From: Tetrastigma voinierianum
Lineage: Eukaryota; Streptophyta; Magnoliopsida; Vitales; Vitaceae
Direction: 5' to 3'
Assembly: GCA_016808115.1 (NCBI GenBank)
Contig: JAEQBH010000193.1
Coordinates: 4,960,001-5,024,000, forward strand
DNA length: 64,000 bases
The notes beneath the pieces are model-generated. The model was not told the DNA's origin, ran no database searches, and worked only from the letters and a program-made list of their open reading frames with translations. Made by a program: the position numbers and the translations under genes. This document shows, piece after piece, positions 37,420 to 48,854 of this stretch (positions within the stretch are counted from its first letter, which is position 1; every line of letters starts with the position of its first letter).

Positions 37420-38630
37420 ATGGATGGACCCTATCATAATCAGATGGCTATTAGATAACTCCCAAATGAAAGGGACATGGTCACAAACTCTTTCCAAGTC
37501 CAACAGCTAGATTTTCCTTGGTCAATGGCCAACTATTCAAACGATCCTTGGGCGGCCCATATCTGAAATGCCTGACGCCCGAACATAACCAATATGTGTT
37601 AGCGGAGCTACATGAAGGAATATGTGGAAATCATCCGGGTGGCAGAACTTTGGCCCATCGGGCCCACACTCAAGGATATTATTGGCCAACCATGAGAGCT
37701 GATGCCGCCGATTATACTAGAAAGTGTGACCGCCAACGACTTGCTCCAGTCCTGAAATCATTGGTGTAGGATTTGATCTCTATTTCGAGCCCTTGGCCCT
37801 TTTCCCAATGAGGGATCGATATAGTCGGACCACTACCGACTGCCCCAGCCCAAAAGAAGTTATTATTGGTTGCCACTGACTATTTCAGTAAATGGATTGA
37901 GGCCGAAGCATTCTCCTCAATCAAAGATAGGGATGTCACTCCGTTTATCTGGAAGAATATTGTATGCCGGTTCGACATCCCCAAATCAATTGTGTCTCGA
38001 CAACACGCCCCACCCGATACCGGCCATCAAAACTGCGCCTGAACAAAGATACAAAATCTATACTCACCCACTGCATCTGAGGTTTAGCGGAAGCCTCAAA
38101 CAAAACCCTGTTAACGGCCCCGAAGAAGCTTAGATTCGCCTAAAGGTAGAGAACTCCCTGGTACTCTGTGCCAGAACCACGCCCTCAAACCCCGATATAT
38201 CCCCATTTTCAATTACTTACGGGATGGAAGCTATAATCCCTACGGAAATTGGCATGTCTACCATCCGGATAGATGTCCCTGAGCAGGGGAATACATATTT
38301 ATTGGTCAAGGATCTAGACACACTCGATGAATTGCGAGAGTCAGCGGTAATCCACATAGCATCCTACCAGCGCCGATTAGCAAGTTCTTAAAACAAAAGG
38401 GTCAAGCCTCGAACGTTCTAACCAAGGAATCTGGTCCTAAGAAGAGTATTTGGGAATACAGCTGATCCGAATGCAGAACAAAAAAAAAAAAAAATTAACC
38501 TAGCTGGAAGGATCCATATCTTGTGACACGGCCTGGCCAATCCAAATCATACGATGACAAACTTGAAGGGACCCTCAGATAGAATATGGAACGCTACATA
38601 TCTAAGAGGCATTATCAATAAAGAATGACT
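37420..38630 (+). pseudogene. Integrase of Tat-type element H
   Basis: The zinc-binding domain is in an 83-codon open frame (37518-37769): ELHEGICGNHPGGRTLAHRA, TQGYYWPTMRADA, KCDRQR. The HHCC set keeps both His and the first Cys, but the second Cys (expected in CDRCQ) is missing, apparently by a 3-base loss. The core shows ATDYFSKWIEAEA-like sequence across two frames (37870-37912), the ENIVCRF block, and a decayed 'VADNGPQF' (37995-38010). The C-terminal part reads ITYGMEAIIPTEIGM (38212-38255), LDTLDELRESAVI, SYQRRLA and KRVKPRTF, and ends near 'RMWNATYLR' (38585-38610). Integrase joins the DNA copy to the genome; this copy is dead. Confidence 0.85.
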
Positions 38631-38672
38631 GATATACAAAGCAAACATGTCATCTATTTTCTCCTCTTGTAA

Positions 38673-39235
38673 CAAATTAAAGTCCTGGGTGGCGCAGAAA
38701 CGACCGCCTCGCCCGCTAGATAACACCTAACTAGTCAAATTAAAGTCCGGATGGCACAAAAAATGACCTATCCGACCCAGTTAGATAACATCTAACTGGT
38801 TAAATTAAAGTACGGGTGGAACAGAAAATGACCTGCTCGGCTTAGTTAGATAACACCTAACTAGTCAAATTAAAGTCTAGATGGCACAAAAAATGACTTA
38901 TCCGGCCCGGTTAGATAACATCCAACTGGTCAAATTAAAGTCCGGGTGGCGTAGAAAATGACCTGTCCGGCTCAGTTAGATAACACATAACTGGTCAAAT
39001 TAAAGTTCGGATAGCACAAAAAATGACCTATCCGGCCCGATTAGATAACATCTAACTGGTCAAATTAAAGTCCGGGTGGCGCAGAAAATGACCTGCCCGG
39101 CTCAGTTAGATAACACTTAACTGGTCAATTAAAAGTCCGAATGGCACAAAAAATGACCTATCCGGCCCGGTTAGATAACATCTAACTGGTAAAATTAAAG
39201 TCCAGGTAGCGCAGAAAACGACCGCCTCGCCGCTT
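38673..39235. repeat. 65-bp minisatellite with 130-bp dimer order
   Basis: Units starting CAAATTAAAG lie at 38673, 38736, 38801, 38866, 38931, 38996, 39061, 39126 and 39191 (partial). The spacing is 63 once and 65 thereafter. Odd units read 'gggtggcgcagaaaatgacc' with 'cggctcagttagataacac'; even units read 'ggatggcacaaaaaatgacc' with 'cggcccggttagataacatc'. The strict alternation makes a 130-bp higher-order unit. It lies directly after the integrase end of element H, in its 3' UTR. Confidence 0.95.
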
Positions 39236-39588
39236 AAAAATATCACCCGACGTCAGCCCAAGGTGCGTGGGTACCGATCGATAAGTTCTATCCGAATTCT
39301 TTACGTAAGTGTTATTCGACTCGACAATGCACCTGACAGCACAACTCGCCAGAAGATCCCTACGAGCATCGTTGCATCGAGATATCCCGCCCGATCGTGA
39401 TAATTATAATCCCATCGGGCTAAACCAAAAAAAAGTATTTTTTCCAAAAAGCAGGAGATAAAATGCCTTTCAAAACATCAAGTTACAAAAACGGGGAATA
39501 AAATGTCTGGCAAATAGAGTACGCTCGACGAGCGAACGACAATTTCTAGCCCCGACCCTATGCAATAACCTTGGGTTCCTTATCCAAT
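39236..39588. other. Spacer between minisatellite and antisense ORF
   Basis: Noncoding part of element H. It contains A-rich 'aaaccaaaaaaaagtatttt' and phrases such as GGGGAATAAAATG near 39495, and no gene. Confidence 0.4.
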
Positions 39589-41225
39589 CTAGTCGATGGG
39601 CCCGGGCGGAATATCTACTCCTTCCTCAATAGCCGGGAGATCTTTGACTAGCAAATCTTCCCCAGTAATCTCGACGGGCTCAGCAGTGGGCAAGACAAAC
39701 GAAGAGCCCGGGGGGTATCGAGGGTTCACAAAATATTCTAGAGGCAAAGGCGTTGATGTGTCTGGCATCCCGGCTGGGATCATGGGCTTGCTCCCACGTA
39801 TACCATGCGCAAAAGCACAACAGCCATAGCCATAGTCGAAAATCACATCACTACTGGTACCAATTTCGCCCCATCGCTCGACTACGAACTCTTCACCGGA
39901 AGCCGCAGAAAGTCCTCTCGGTATCCCTAGCTCCATAAGGTGACGTCATCCATTAGGCAACTATTTTCTTCCTCCGCCCTCCAATAGGCCTCCTTCAGCC
40001 ATGGGGTTAAGGCTATCAAAGGTTTGAAATTGGATCAAATTCTTCACCACACCATCAGCTATGGTCAGGGCGCACACCCGGATAGCTCCACTCCACCGCA
40101 CCCGCATTGCCCGCGGCCGTCTCCAACCGCACTGCTTTCGTGGTCGGCAAAGATCCCTCTCCACTCCGCCCGAGCCGCCCATCCACGCCTTCGCCTCCAG
40201 CCTCCCCGCCGTCACGGCCATTCAACCTTCTTTAAAGAGGATCCGCTTCTCCTATGCAAAGACCTCGACTAAACCTACAACCGTTTCCTCTACATCCCTT
40301 TAGCTCGAGATTGACGAATCACGCGCGAGGGTGGTTCAATGGCGGTGATGGCCTACAAAGAAACGTAATAAGTAAGACGACAAAAATATGATTTCTGGAG
40401 CTTTTATAAGAATTACTTTACCACCGCCTGACCGACAAAATTCATCAAGCTCCGAATCGCATCCCGCCCTAGACTATCTACCGATTGATCTTCTTAGTAC
40501 CTATAGGAACCGCCACTGAATACTCTTGACCTGCAAATTTCATCTTCCTTCGGATTGTTACGTTATCCAGCGTTCTAGTACAAGTCGCCTGTGAGACGGT
40601 CAGAGATCGCCGATTTAAAGGCTTCTAGCGATGGAGGATGAGCTTGATGTCATAAGGTCGGTGTCGCACTTCTCCATCACCGCGTGGCCGCAAGGGGGAC
40701 AGAATTTAGCAAGATCTGACAGCGGAAGTGGTTTTCAAGGCCGGTAGCGTAAGCTTAAATCGCCGCGCTTCCAAATGTCAGAGGGCTGACCACTCAGAGT
40801 GCGCGGAATCGGTACTATCCCTTGGCTCCTACGGGGCATGTTCCTCCTTAATCTCGCCGGTCATGATCCCCGCTCTGGGAGAGCCCGAAATCACGATTGC
40901 TTGCATCTCCGAACCCCCATCCGTGTGAGCTCATCTACTTCAAATTTCGACAATTTCCCTGCAACCTCTTGCCGTCGCCCCTAGCGGCGTAACGATCAAG
41001 TAACCCCGTCATCTCTTCTTCCTCTTCTTCCTCTTCTTCCTCTTCTTCCTCTTCCAAAGCAGAAGGTCGGCTGGGCTCAAAACGAACCAAAGGTATAAAA
41101 TCTTCCACTTGAGCCCCGAGAGTACTCTTCACCTGGTCGGTCCCCTTCTTTCCGATTTGCGATACTCGAGGAGCAGAACTGGTCCCCTTTCTTAGAGGGT
41201 AGCTCACAAGTGATACCCCTTTCAT
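39589..41225 (-). pseudogene. Antisense ORF region of Tat element, acidic
   Basis: Read on the minus strand, opposite to gag-pol, three frame pieces lie end to end. The N-terminal 96-codon frame (41225-40935) has VEDFIPLVRFEPSRPSALE, a run of 14 Glu, then MTGLLDRYAARGDGKR. A middle frame (40221-39961) has IADGVVKNLIQFQTFDSL. The C-terminal 115-codon frame (39936-39589) has GTSSDVIFDYGYGCCAFAHG, ends PPGPID and stops. Between them the sequence is broken by shifts. Tat/Retand elements are known to carry antisense ORFs of unclear role at this place. I do not assign a biochemical function. The Glu run comes from a TCTTCC repeat at about 41015-41055. Confidence 0.65.
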
Positions 41226-42917
41226 TCCGATTGGTCCTCATGAGGTTGTATAACACCCGAATGCACCCTATCGCTGACTATTAAGGTATATTATAAGCAA
41301 TGGAATTTTTCGAAATAAAAATAAGAAACCCGAAATGAATATTAGAGACAAGGGTGCAAAGTGGTCATTTACCACTGAGGATTACAAAGGCATAAATCAA
41401 TAAGTTTATATGCAATTATGGAATTTGTGAAAGATTGACCAAAGTATAATATGTTATATTGACATTAAAGAGAGAAAGGGCTAAATAGGCAAAATGGGGA
41501 AAAGAAGTCAAAATGGTTTATTGTCTTAGCCAGCATGGCCTAAGTCAAAAAATCGGATAAAGCATTCGCCCTCATTTTGAGAGACCAAAACGTAAAGAAG
41601 AAGAAAGTGAGGAAAAGAGAGAAGAAGAGGGGAAGAGGAAGAAGAAGAAGAGAAGAGAAGTTAAGAGGAAGATCAAAAAAGTAAACTAACTGAGATGCAA
41701 TCACCACAAATCCTCGCTTTTCAGTGGTTTTGTTACTGGCAGATTCTATGGTCCTAATATGCTGCCTCCTGGGGGTTCAAGGGTTATGTAAAGTATGCAC
41801 ATGTTTAATTTTTGTTCTAGGTTTTGATAAGAACCCTAGATTTCTTGAAGTTGGGTTGAGTAAAACCCTAGGCCTTGTATAAGATATGAATAGAAAACAT
41901 GTTTGAGTTCAATAGAGTGCATAAGATAAGTATTGAAAGATGAATTGAGTAAAATAGAGATTACAAATGATTTTGGAGTGGTATTGATGTGTATATGGAG
42001 TATTGAGTTGATTTGGGTATCGACATATGAAAAAAGGGAAGAAAAACCCACATTCTCAAAGCAAAATTGAGGCTGTACCGGTACCGATCGAGCTGCACTT
42101 ACGTGTAGTGTTCGCTTATCTATTTTGGACCAGCTGCTATTTTGGCCATAACTTTCTCATTTCTTATCCGATTTGAGTGATTCAAGTTTCTGGTTAAACA
42201 AGACTTAAAGCAGAACCAAACATCCTGAAATAGGTACCCTCGAATTTCACACGTTATGTGGCTCAAAAATTCACTCAAAGTGGGGCTATGTTCAAGCCAA
42301 ATTTCGGTTCCGCTAACATAGTGTAATCCTCGCAGCCAGGATCGCAATCGAGTTCCAGTGCTCCAATTCTGGGTGATTCCAGTTGAGAGAACCTTTAGGT
42401 TCTTAGCTTTAAAGAGTACAAAGAGACAGTGTCAGCCATGAAGTTAAGACCCCGGAAAAATGAGTATTGCTAAATCGTCCCATAATTTAATCACTAGCTT
42501 CCTTCCGGTATGAAAATGCCATATAACTTTAGTTTCCGCATCCAATTTGAATTATTCCACTTTAAGTAAAATAGATTCATAGAGGGACATATCACATGAA
42601 TGATGTGTGAATACATAAACATCATCAAAGTGGCAGCACAAATGCCATATGGCCAGGTATGAGACAAGAAAAGTATGGGGAATGAAATATGTAAGATGTG
42701 TTCATGAAAACATGAAGATATAAAATAAGAAAAACGAATCCAAATATGAAATATGAATATGAACATGAATATGAAAGGTAAAATGCCATGATCACATAAT
42801 GTGATTAAGAAAGGTTAGGAGTTCTGAAAGACATATAATAGTATGACTACCTAGAATCGAAGAATGAATCGGACGCCCCGACGGTTTCAAGACTTCACGG
42901 CATACGGCGACTCCCGT

Positions 42918-43110
42918 TACGTGGTCGCACGCCCCGACCGACAAGCCAAGATCGCCGTGCCAAGATTCGCATGGTCGTGCACGCCCGGACAAGGCTTCGG
43001 CACTCCGGTAAGCACGCAAGACTGCTACGTGGGTCAGCACATCCCGGCCGGCGCCAGACTCCCACAGGCTACTGAACTCGCTGCTATGTGGTCAGGCACG
43101 CCCCCACCAT
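42918..43110. repeat. GC-rich ~55-bp array in LTR A
   Basis: Four units share a TACGTGGTCGCACGCCCC-like core at 42918, 42969, 43026 and 43085, with spacing of 51, 57 and 59 bp. This is a GC-rich block inside an AT-rich LTR. Confidence 0.7.
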
Positions 43111-43399
43111 GCCAAGAGACTTCGCTTTGTGCTACATATTTATCATAGTATCTGATACTTATTGTGTTATAGTCAGATCATTTCTTATGATTGGTCCCGT
43201 AGTCAAACGGGGCTATATGATAAGACTATGAATAAAGAATAAAAGTAAAATCTCTCTATAGTACCTACTGCAATTCGTATCGTGCGAAAATGGGGAGTAT
43301 AAGTCCCTTAATATAAGTATAAGTCCAAAGAGTGCATATGGGTACTGTGCAATGAATCGTAGTACTCACGGTACTTTGTACCAAATGTTCGTGATAAGA

Positions 43400-43600
43400 T
43401 CCAAGTGCAAGAATATGTCTGGCCATACAAGTATAAGATCCGAAAGACAAGAATAAGCTCAATAACACAAGTATAAGATTCGTAATACAAGTATAAGATC
43501 CGAAATACATGAATAAGATTCGAAGTACAAGAATAAGCTCCGTAATACCAATATAAGATCCGTAAGACAAGGATACGCTCAGAAGATGCGATAAGATACA
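43400..43600. repeat. ~20-bp TATAAG array in LTR A
   Basis: Roughly nine units of the form ACAAGTATAAGATCCGAAAT, with variants such as 'acaagaataagctccgtaat', follow each other. Related motifs continue to 43990 at wider spacing, mixed with 'agtacctacggtacct'. The same motifs occur inverted in LTR C at 56200-56900. Confidence 0.8.
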
Positions 43601-44005
43601 AAGTATCTCGCATATATAAGTTAGTAGTACCTACGGTACCTTTAAATAAATATATAAGTTTGATATAAGCACAAGTATGTGTCTTTTGGGAAATTTGAAC
43701 AAGTAGTAATTACGGGTATTCTCTGATAGGATGTTCCGGTGAATACCAAAGATAATGCCCAGACTTCTCAGCAGTACCTACGGTACCTTCAAACAAGGGT
43801 AATCTTCGTAGTATATAATATAAGTCCTATGGTATAAGTATAAGCTTTGTAGTACCTAAGGGTACCTCGGTATGAGATAAGTTCTGTGAACTCCTACGGG
43901 AGATCTGAGATAGATATAAGTATCAGTACATGTATAAGTACCTCTGTATAAGCATAAGTTTTGTAACTCCTACGGGAGATCGCAACAAGTATAAGCTTGA
44001 GATAA

Positions 44006-44010
44006 GTATG
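44006..44010. repeat. Target-site duplication GTATG of element B
   Basis: GTATG lies directly before the TG start of element B (44011) and again at 61396-61400, directly after the B 3' LTR. The flanking sequence on both sides is LTR A in style (TATAAGTATG before, GGATAAGTACTTCC after). Confidence 0.7.
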
Positions 44011-47000
44011 TGTAACGCCCTAAAAATACCCTAGAATTTTTATAATAAAATTTATTATATATTCCGGTGAGATCAAATAACTTTGGATATTTTCCGGAAT
44101 TGTTAGATGAATATTGATTAATTGATTATTGAATCCAGAAATAAACCCAAGTGAAAAAAGGAAAAATATGGAAATTGTAAAACGGGACCTAAGGGTCAAT
44201 TGTTAATGGTAAGGTTATGAAATTAGGAAAACAAAATGATAAGGGGAAAAAATAATAGGAGACTTAAATGAAGAATAATAGAGAAATGGAGGGACCTAAA
44301 TATAAAAAAGAAATACAAAGAAAAATCAAGGAAAGGACATGTGGTATAGGAAAGTGGGAGGAAGTTTCATTTTTAAAATAATGATGAGGATCCATAAGAA
44401 GAAGTGTTGCAGAGGTTGAGATATTTAGAGTGAGAAGCTCTCACTTTCTCAGATTTCAACGATCGGACCACATGTATCCTAAGTGAAGCAAGAGGGAAGT
44501 CCTTCCTCGTGACACAAGAGCTGCAAATAGAGACTGGAATCGGAGAGTTTCGACAACTCCAAGAGGTAGGCCTCTTGGTCATTTTCCTGCCGCCACATTG
44601 TGGTAAAGGCTCATTGTACCAACTGGAGCGACTTTTGCAAGGTGTAAAGAGAATCTGGTAGTGAGTCCTTCTGGTAAAGTTGTATCCACATCAACGAAAT
44701 TGATGTTAGACTTTTAATTTTCTCGATTTGACCTCTGTAGACCAAGGTATCATTTTACCGAGGTCATCTCACCAGACTGTCGGGTCGGCTTAGGCGTCGG
44801 TCAACTAAATTCCGGACCTTAGAAGGGGCTTTGGGTCATCGAAATAAAGAGAATTTGGAAGCACTTCTTGGGATAGCCACATCAATGAACTTGATGTTAG
44901 GGCTTTTGAATTTCAATTCGAACTTCTGTAGACCAAGTTATGGTCTTTTATCATCACCAAATGGGTGAGAGGTCACCTATGAGGTCGCCCGATATCGCCA
45001 GACCCCCGCGCAAAGAAGAGGTCGTGAGGTCAGCGCACTCATGCAACAGAGGTCAGGTAGAGGTCAGCAAACTCATGGAAGAGGAATGCAATTGGCAACA
45101 GAGGTCACCTCATCCTATGCTGATCCCGCCCCAGAGTTTCACCACCAAACAGGCCGCCCGCCAGATTTGACTACGATGACCTCCAAATTTCCTGAAGGTC
45201 ATAACCTTCGTCCGAACCGCTTTCAAAAGTTCTGACTCTATGGAAAGCCCATTGAGTCAAGAATCCATTGATATGCCTGAGGAGGATATTAAATGTCAGA
45301 ACGAGTTGTTAGATCGAGCTTGTTCAGGTCAGTCACTTTGTCGCTCAGTCACTTCGTTCAGCGATCACGCATGACTCCAATCAGCGTCATATCTCCTTCG
45401 CTCGATCTCCGACGGTGTTCTTGGACTCTGCGAAAGCCCATTGAGTCAAGAATACATTCATGCCTATGACGATATTAGATGTCAGAATGAGGGGTGTTAG
45501 ATCGATCGTCCAGGCAGTCGCCTGTCCGGTTGACTAAGATGACCTCCAACTTCGAAGGTCATATCTTCTTCGTCCGAACTCGTTTCGTGTTCTTGGACTC
45601 CTAAGTGGAGTTCCATTGAGTCAAGAATATATTCATATGCCTGGAGGAGGATAGAAGATGTTCGACTGAGGTGATAGGATCGAGCTCGTCTGCCGTGTCA
45701 GCTCATCAACTCAGGATTTGACTGCAGGACCTCCAACTTCAAGGTCATAACCTCTTCATCCGAACTCCGATTTAAAGTTCTTTTGACTATATGGAAAGCC
45801 CATGAGTCAAGAATCCATCTATATATATCCTATTGAAATTGAACTCATATTAAACTCCGAAATCAATCCTAGCCAAAACTACTAGTACATGAATAATATT
45901 GTTCTTTAATGGTTTGGAATAAAGGACCACCATGGCGAAAAGCCAACCCAGATCGGTATTCCGCCGATTGAATCAAAGTGCAAATATTTTGGGTTTGTTC
46001 TACCGACTCTATTTCGCCTCATTTTTGGTAGTATGTTTGTTCTAAAAAAGCATATTGTAATGATTTAATCGATTTGAGAAAAGTGATTGTGAAATGTTGC
46101 TTATAAAATTGCGCGATTATTTAAAACAAATCGTTTATACAAGCGCATATATTGTACTATATTTTTGCTATAAAGGATTTGAACGCCTATGGAGTGTTAA
46201 CCGTTATTTCGCATTAAGAATAGATTGGTATACCAATAAGGGTCAAATAGCGCATCGCGAACTATTGTATTGATGTGTCACCCGATCGCGTACCCCAAAT
46301 GGGATCAGATCGCAAGGTTCTATTTGATTGTTTATAACCAGTCAGCACCCAAATGGGACCGCATCAGGTTATAAAACTGATACCGCCTCGCAATGCATGA
46401 ACTGCGGCCGGTGACTCGATATCCTATATATCGAAGACATAGGTTAAATTCGCTTAGGGGTATAACCGAATTGACACGACATAATCGATTTGATTGCATA
46501 ATCAATTGATTGGGAATTGAATCAATGTCAAGACGAATTGAATTTGTGAGCATATTTGAATTGATTTGAGATTGTGAAATATTGATTATGAAAAATGTAT
46601 TTATGGGATGATCAATGAACTATACTTTATTGTATATATATAACAAAGTATATGTATTGTATTTATATTGGATCATCCAAAAGATCGAAGTTCAATTATT
46701 AAATTGCATGAATTGATTTAAATGCCGGAATTGAGAATGGATTTAGAGAACCACTAAGAAGGAAAAATGCTTAGCGTATTGTTTTACCAATGCAAGAAAA
46801 TTTAGTGATAGATAGTGATCGTAAAGTGCACCTGCAAGATCGGTACGCCGAAAGGCTCATAAAGAAGGAAATTCTCGAAAGGTTCGACATGTGCATTCAT
46901 TTATGTTTTCTTTTCGATATTGATATTATGTAAAACAATTTGAACTCTTAACATCTATTTTGTAGCATTTGAAAGGCTTGAATGCCTTCATTGTAAATTT

Positions 47001-47141
47001 ATTTTGTTAAATATAAATGCTTATGGGCTTGCCCAATATTTTGAAATCGCTCCGCAAAGATATGATTTTGGGAAGATGGCGGCATCCCTGACTCTGCTCT
47101 GATCCGCCAAACAGGCCTGGCCTGCAAGGGGCGCCACAACT
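44011..47141 (+). repeat. 5' LTR of element B
   Basis: It starts TGTAACGCCCTAAAAATACC and ends GGGGCGCCACAAC just before the primer site. It contains a ~160-bp doublet (about 44660-44940, 'gtagtgagtccttctggtaa' type), then a series of ~175-190-bp units around 'ggaaagcccattgagtcaag' at 45240, 45430, 45610 and 45790. It matches 51675-52857 plus 59168-61395. Confidence 0.9.
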
Positions 47142-47145
47142 TTAT

Positions 47146-47160
47146 TGGTATCAGAGCCTA
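47146..47160 (+). promoter_or_regulatory. Primer-binding site, tRNA-Met type
   Basis: TGGTATCAGAGCCTAGG follows the LTR end. TGGTATCAGAGC is the usual complement of the plant initiator tRNA-Met 3' end in Tekay and copia elements. The same sequence occurs at 62159 in element A. Confidence 0.8.
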
Positions 47161-47296
47161 GGTTTAAGCGGTTCTTCAAAACGATTTTGAAATTTGTTTG
47201 TAAATGAGTTTGAAATTGTTTATAACATGCATTCCATTTGCACATAAAGGATGACATGACTCTGACGCGGATCTTACTGGTCTTAATAGGATAAGC

Positions 47297-48110
47297 ATGG
47301 ACGGTTCGGCTTCCCATAGGGTCGAGGATGACCAGGGGACTCGCCCAAATAGTCCTGCTAGTGTGGAAGGTGGGCAAGCATCCCATGCCCCACCAATGAA
47401 TGAACCGGAACAAGTGGCAGGAGGTACTATGGTATCCTCCAAGAGTGTTCAGAATTGCAAAGAGCCGGGCAACCAAACCGCAATTGCCCTAGAAGCGATC
47501 AGCCATCAGAGAATGGCAAGGCAAATCGACCTGTAGATTTTATGGGAAAGAAAGAGCACGGTTTCATGGTAGAAAATTGGCCGAGAGAACTGAGCGTAAT
47601 GCTTGTGCAAAATGCATTGTAAATGTTCGAAGAGAAGTTGAATGCGTAATTTCACACTACAGATGAGGCTTATTAGTGGTGGGTTTCCGTGATGACAGGA
47701 CCGCACCATCAGAGAGAGTTATATTTTGGAGCTCTCTTTGGATGAGTTCCAAGAAGCACTATGTGGGTCGATTATCTCGAACGACACAGACGGAATTTAT
47801 AACTAAGCAAAGATGCATGAGTGTGACCGAATATCAAAGAGACCATGACGTCACAAAAAGGCGTTCCCGAGATACTTCGCGAAAGAAAGAAAAGGTCGAG
47901 GTTTGAAGACGGGCCTTAATGACCATATTCGAGCCCATACAAAGATTTTTGCCATGAGGATTTCTCCAAAATTGTGATGATGTGCATTGAATGTGGAAAG
48001 AGTAAAGAAAGGAAAGAGAGGAAAAAGGATAAAAGACAGGAAAGAAAATCCCGTCATCCAACAGAACAACGAAAGGAAGAAATTGTGGGACTGTGGTTCC
48101 ACAAATTTAC
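47297..48110 (+). pseudogene. gag of Tekay-type element B
   Basis: It starts MDGSASHRVEDDQG and is open for 79 codons, with a variable N-terminus. Downstream, across shifts, are the core blocks of chromovirus Gag: a decayed 'W' and 'YF..LFGRVP' block (47725-47760), TEFITKQRCMSVTEYQR (47790-47840), a short 'F..LSRF.P'-like loss, RFEDGLNDHIRAHTKIFA (47905-47955), and ALNVEKSKE-type sequence leading into a Lys/Arg-rich stretch (47990-48065). Gag forms the particle. The reading frame changes at least four times. Confidence 0.85.
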
Positions 48111-48179
48111 TACCTCAAAGCTACCTAGGAATACTACTCTACCACCATCACTAAGTAGTACACCCTGAGGTCCTTCTAT

Positions 48180-48850
48180 AGACGACATTCCCATTGCTCC
48201 TAATGGAGAAATCATAGAGGAGAATGTTGAGGCTTGTTGTGTGCTTGTTCGATTTGTGGATCCAAAGAGAGCAGCAAGAGATTGTTCTAGAGCCTGCTCA
48301 TTTACAAAGACTGTGACCGGGGGTACAACTTTAGTGGTATGTGCTATAACAAGAGTGTTGCATCACCGAGTGTTCGAGATTAGCGGACACAAACGTGCTG
48401 GGTAGGCAAGATGGTCGCATATTCTGTTTGAGCATATGCAATGAAAGCAAAGGAAGATACCGACGCCCGCATGTGATAGTCAGTAATGCAAATCTTGATA
48501 CTATCAGACATGCATGACACCCCGGGTCAACTCCACTATATTTGTAACTCAATATACCCAATCAAAATTAATGGTGAGGAAACCGAGCACCCGTGACGAA
48601 CCCGCCTGGGCATAGTGTTATTGTGAATAAAGGTATAGAAATTGTCCCATCAAAATACGAGTATGAATTTTTGGGATTTTGACGGAGTTATCCTTCGTGG
48701 AGTTCACGTGATATTGGGGATGGATCAAGGTCCTGACACCGAAAGTGATGATCAGAAATGAAAAAGAGGACCTAAGAACACCGAACAGCATGAAGTAACT
48801 TCTTATCACGAGGTCAAATCACCTAATTATCGTGATATCCGCAGCTCAAC
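48180..48850 (+). pseudogene. Protease region of element B
   Basis: The zinc knuckle expected before the protease is not clearly visible. A decayed 'HALCLFD.GAT' segment may lie near 48440, and the C-terminal retropepsin block GVHVILGMDQ (48700-48725; normally FDVILGMDWL) is clear. The linker TMVRKGCEAYLAY near 48860 matches the usual segment between protease and RT. The catalytic Asp motif is not readable. Confidence 0.6.
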
Positions 48851-48854
48851 GCTA

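Larger units (their letters stand above)
33372..41246 (+). mobile_element. Tat-type Ty3/gypsy element H, decayed
   Basis: A 7.9-kb stretch with Gag, protease, RT, RNase H and integrase remnants in Ty3/gypsy order on the plus strand, then a minisatellite, then an antisense ORF region. Extra coding or antisense sequence between integrase and 3' LTR is known in the Tat/Retand/Ogre group. Neither LTR of its own is visible: the left flank is LTR F2 and the right flank is the 5' LTR of element A, so both ends are cut. Coding blocks keep high similarity between frequent frame breaks. Confidence 0.8.
41247..44010 (+). repeat. 5' LTR of element A, first part
   Basis: It starts TGTATAACACCCGA and is collinear with the LTR at 62448: shared TATTATAAG, TTCGAAATAAAAATA, AAATGAATATTAGAGACAA, GTGGTCATTTACCACT, AAATCAATAAGTTTATATGC, the GA-rich leader (41590-41670), AACCCTAGATTTCTT (41830) and 'aactttctcatttcttatcc' (42150). 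It contains two internal arrays (42918-43110 and 43400-43590). It is cut at 44010 by element B and continues at 61396. A 94-codon frame at 42864-43148 is only the GC-rich array. Confidence 0.85.

Noticed and set aside
42864..43148. 94-codon frame in a GC-rich island, at first suspected to be a captured gene
   Set aside because: The GC-rich block is a four-unit tandem array within LTR A.
47021..47476. 151-codon minus-strand open frame, the longest open frame in the window
   Set aside because: It overlaps the LTR B end, primer site and sense gag of element B. It is the shadow of those conserved sequences.
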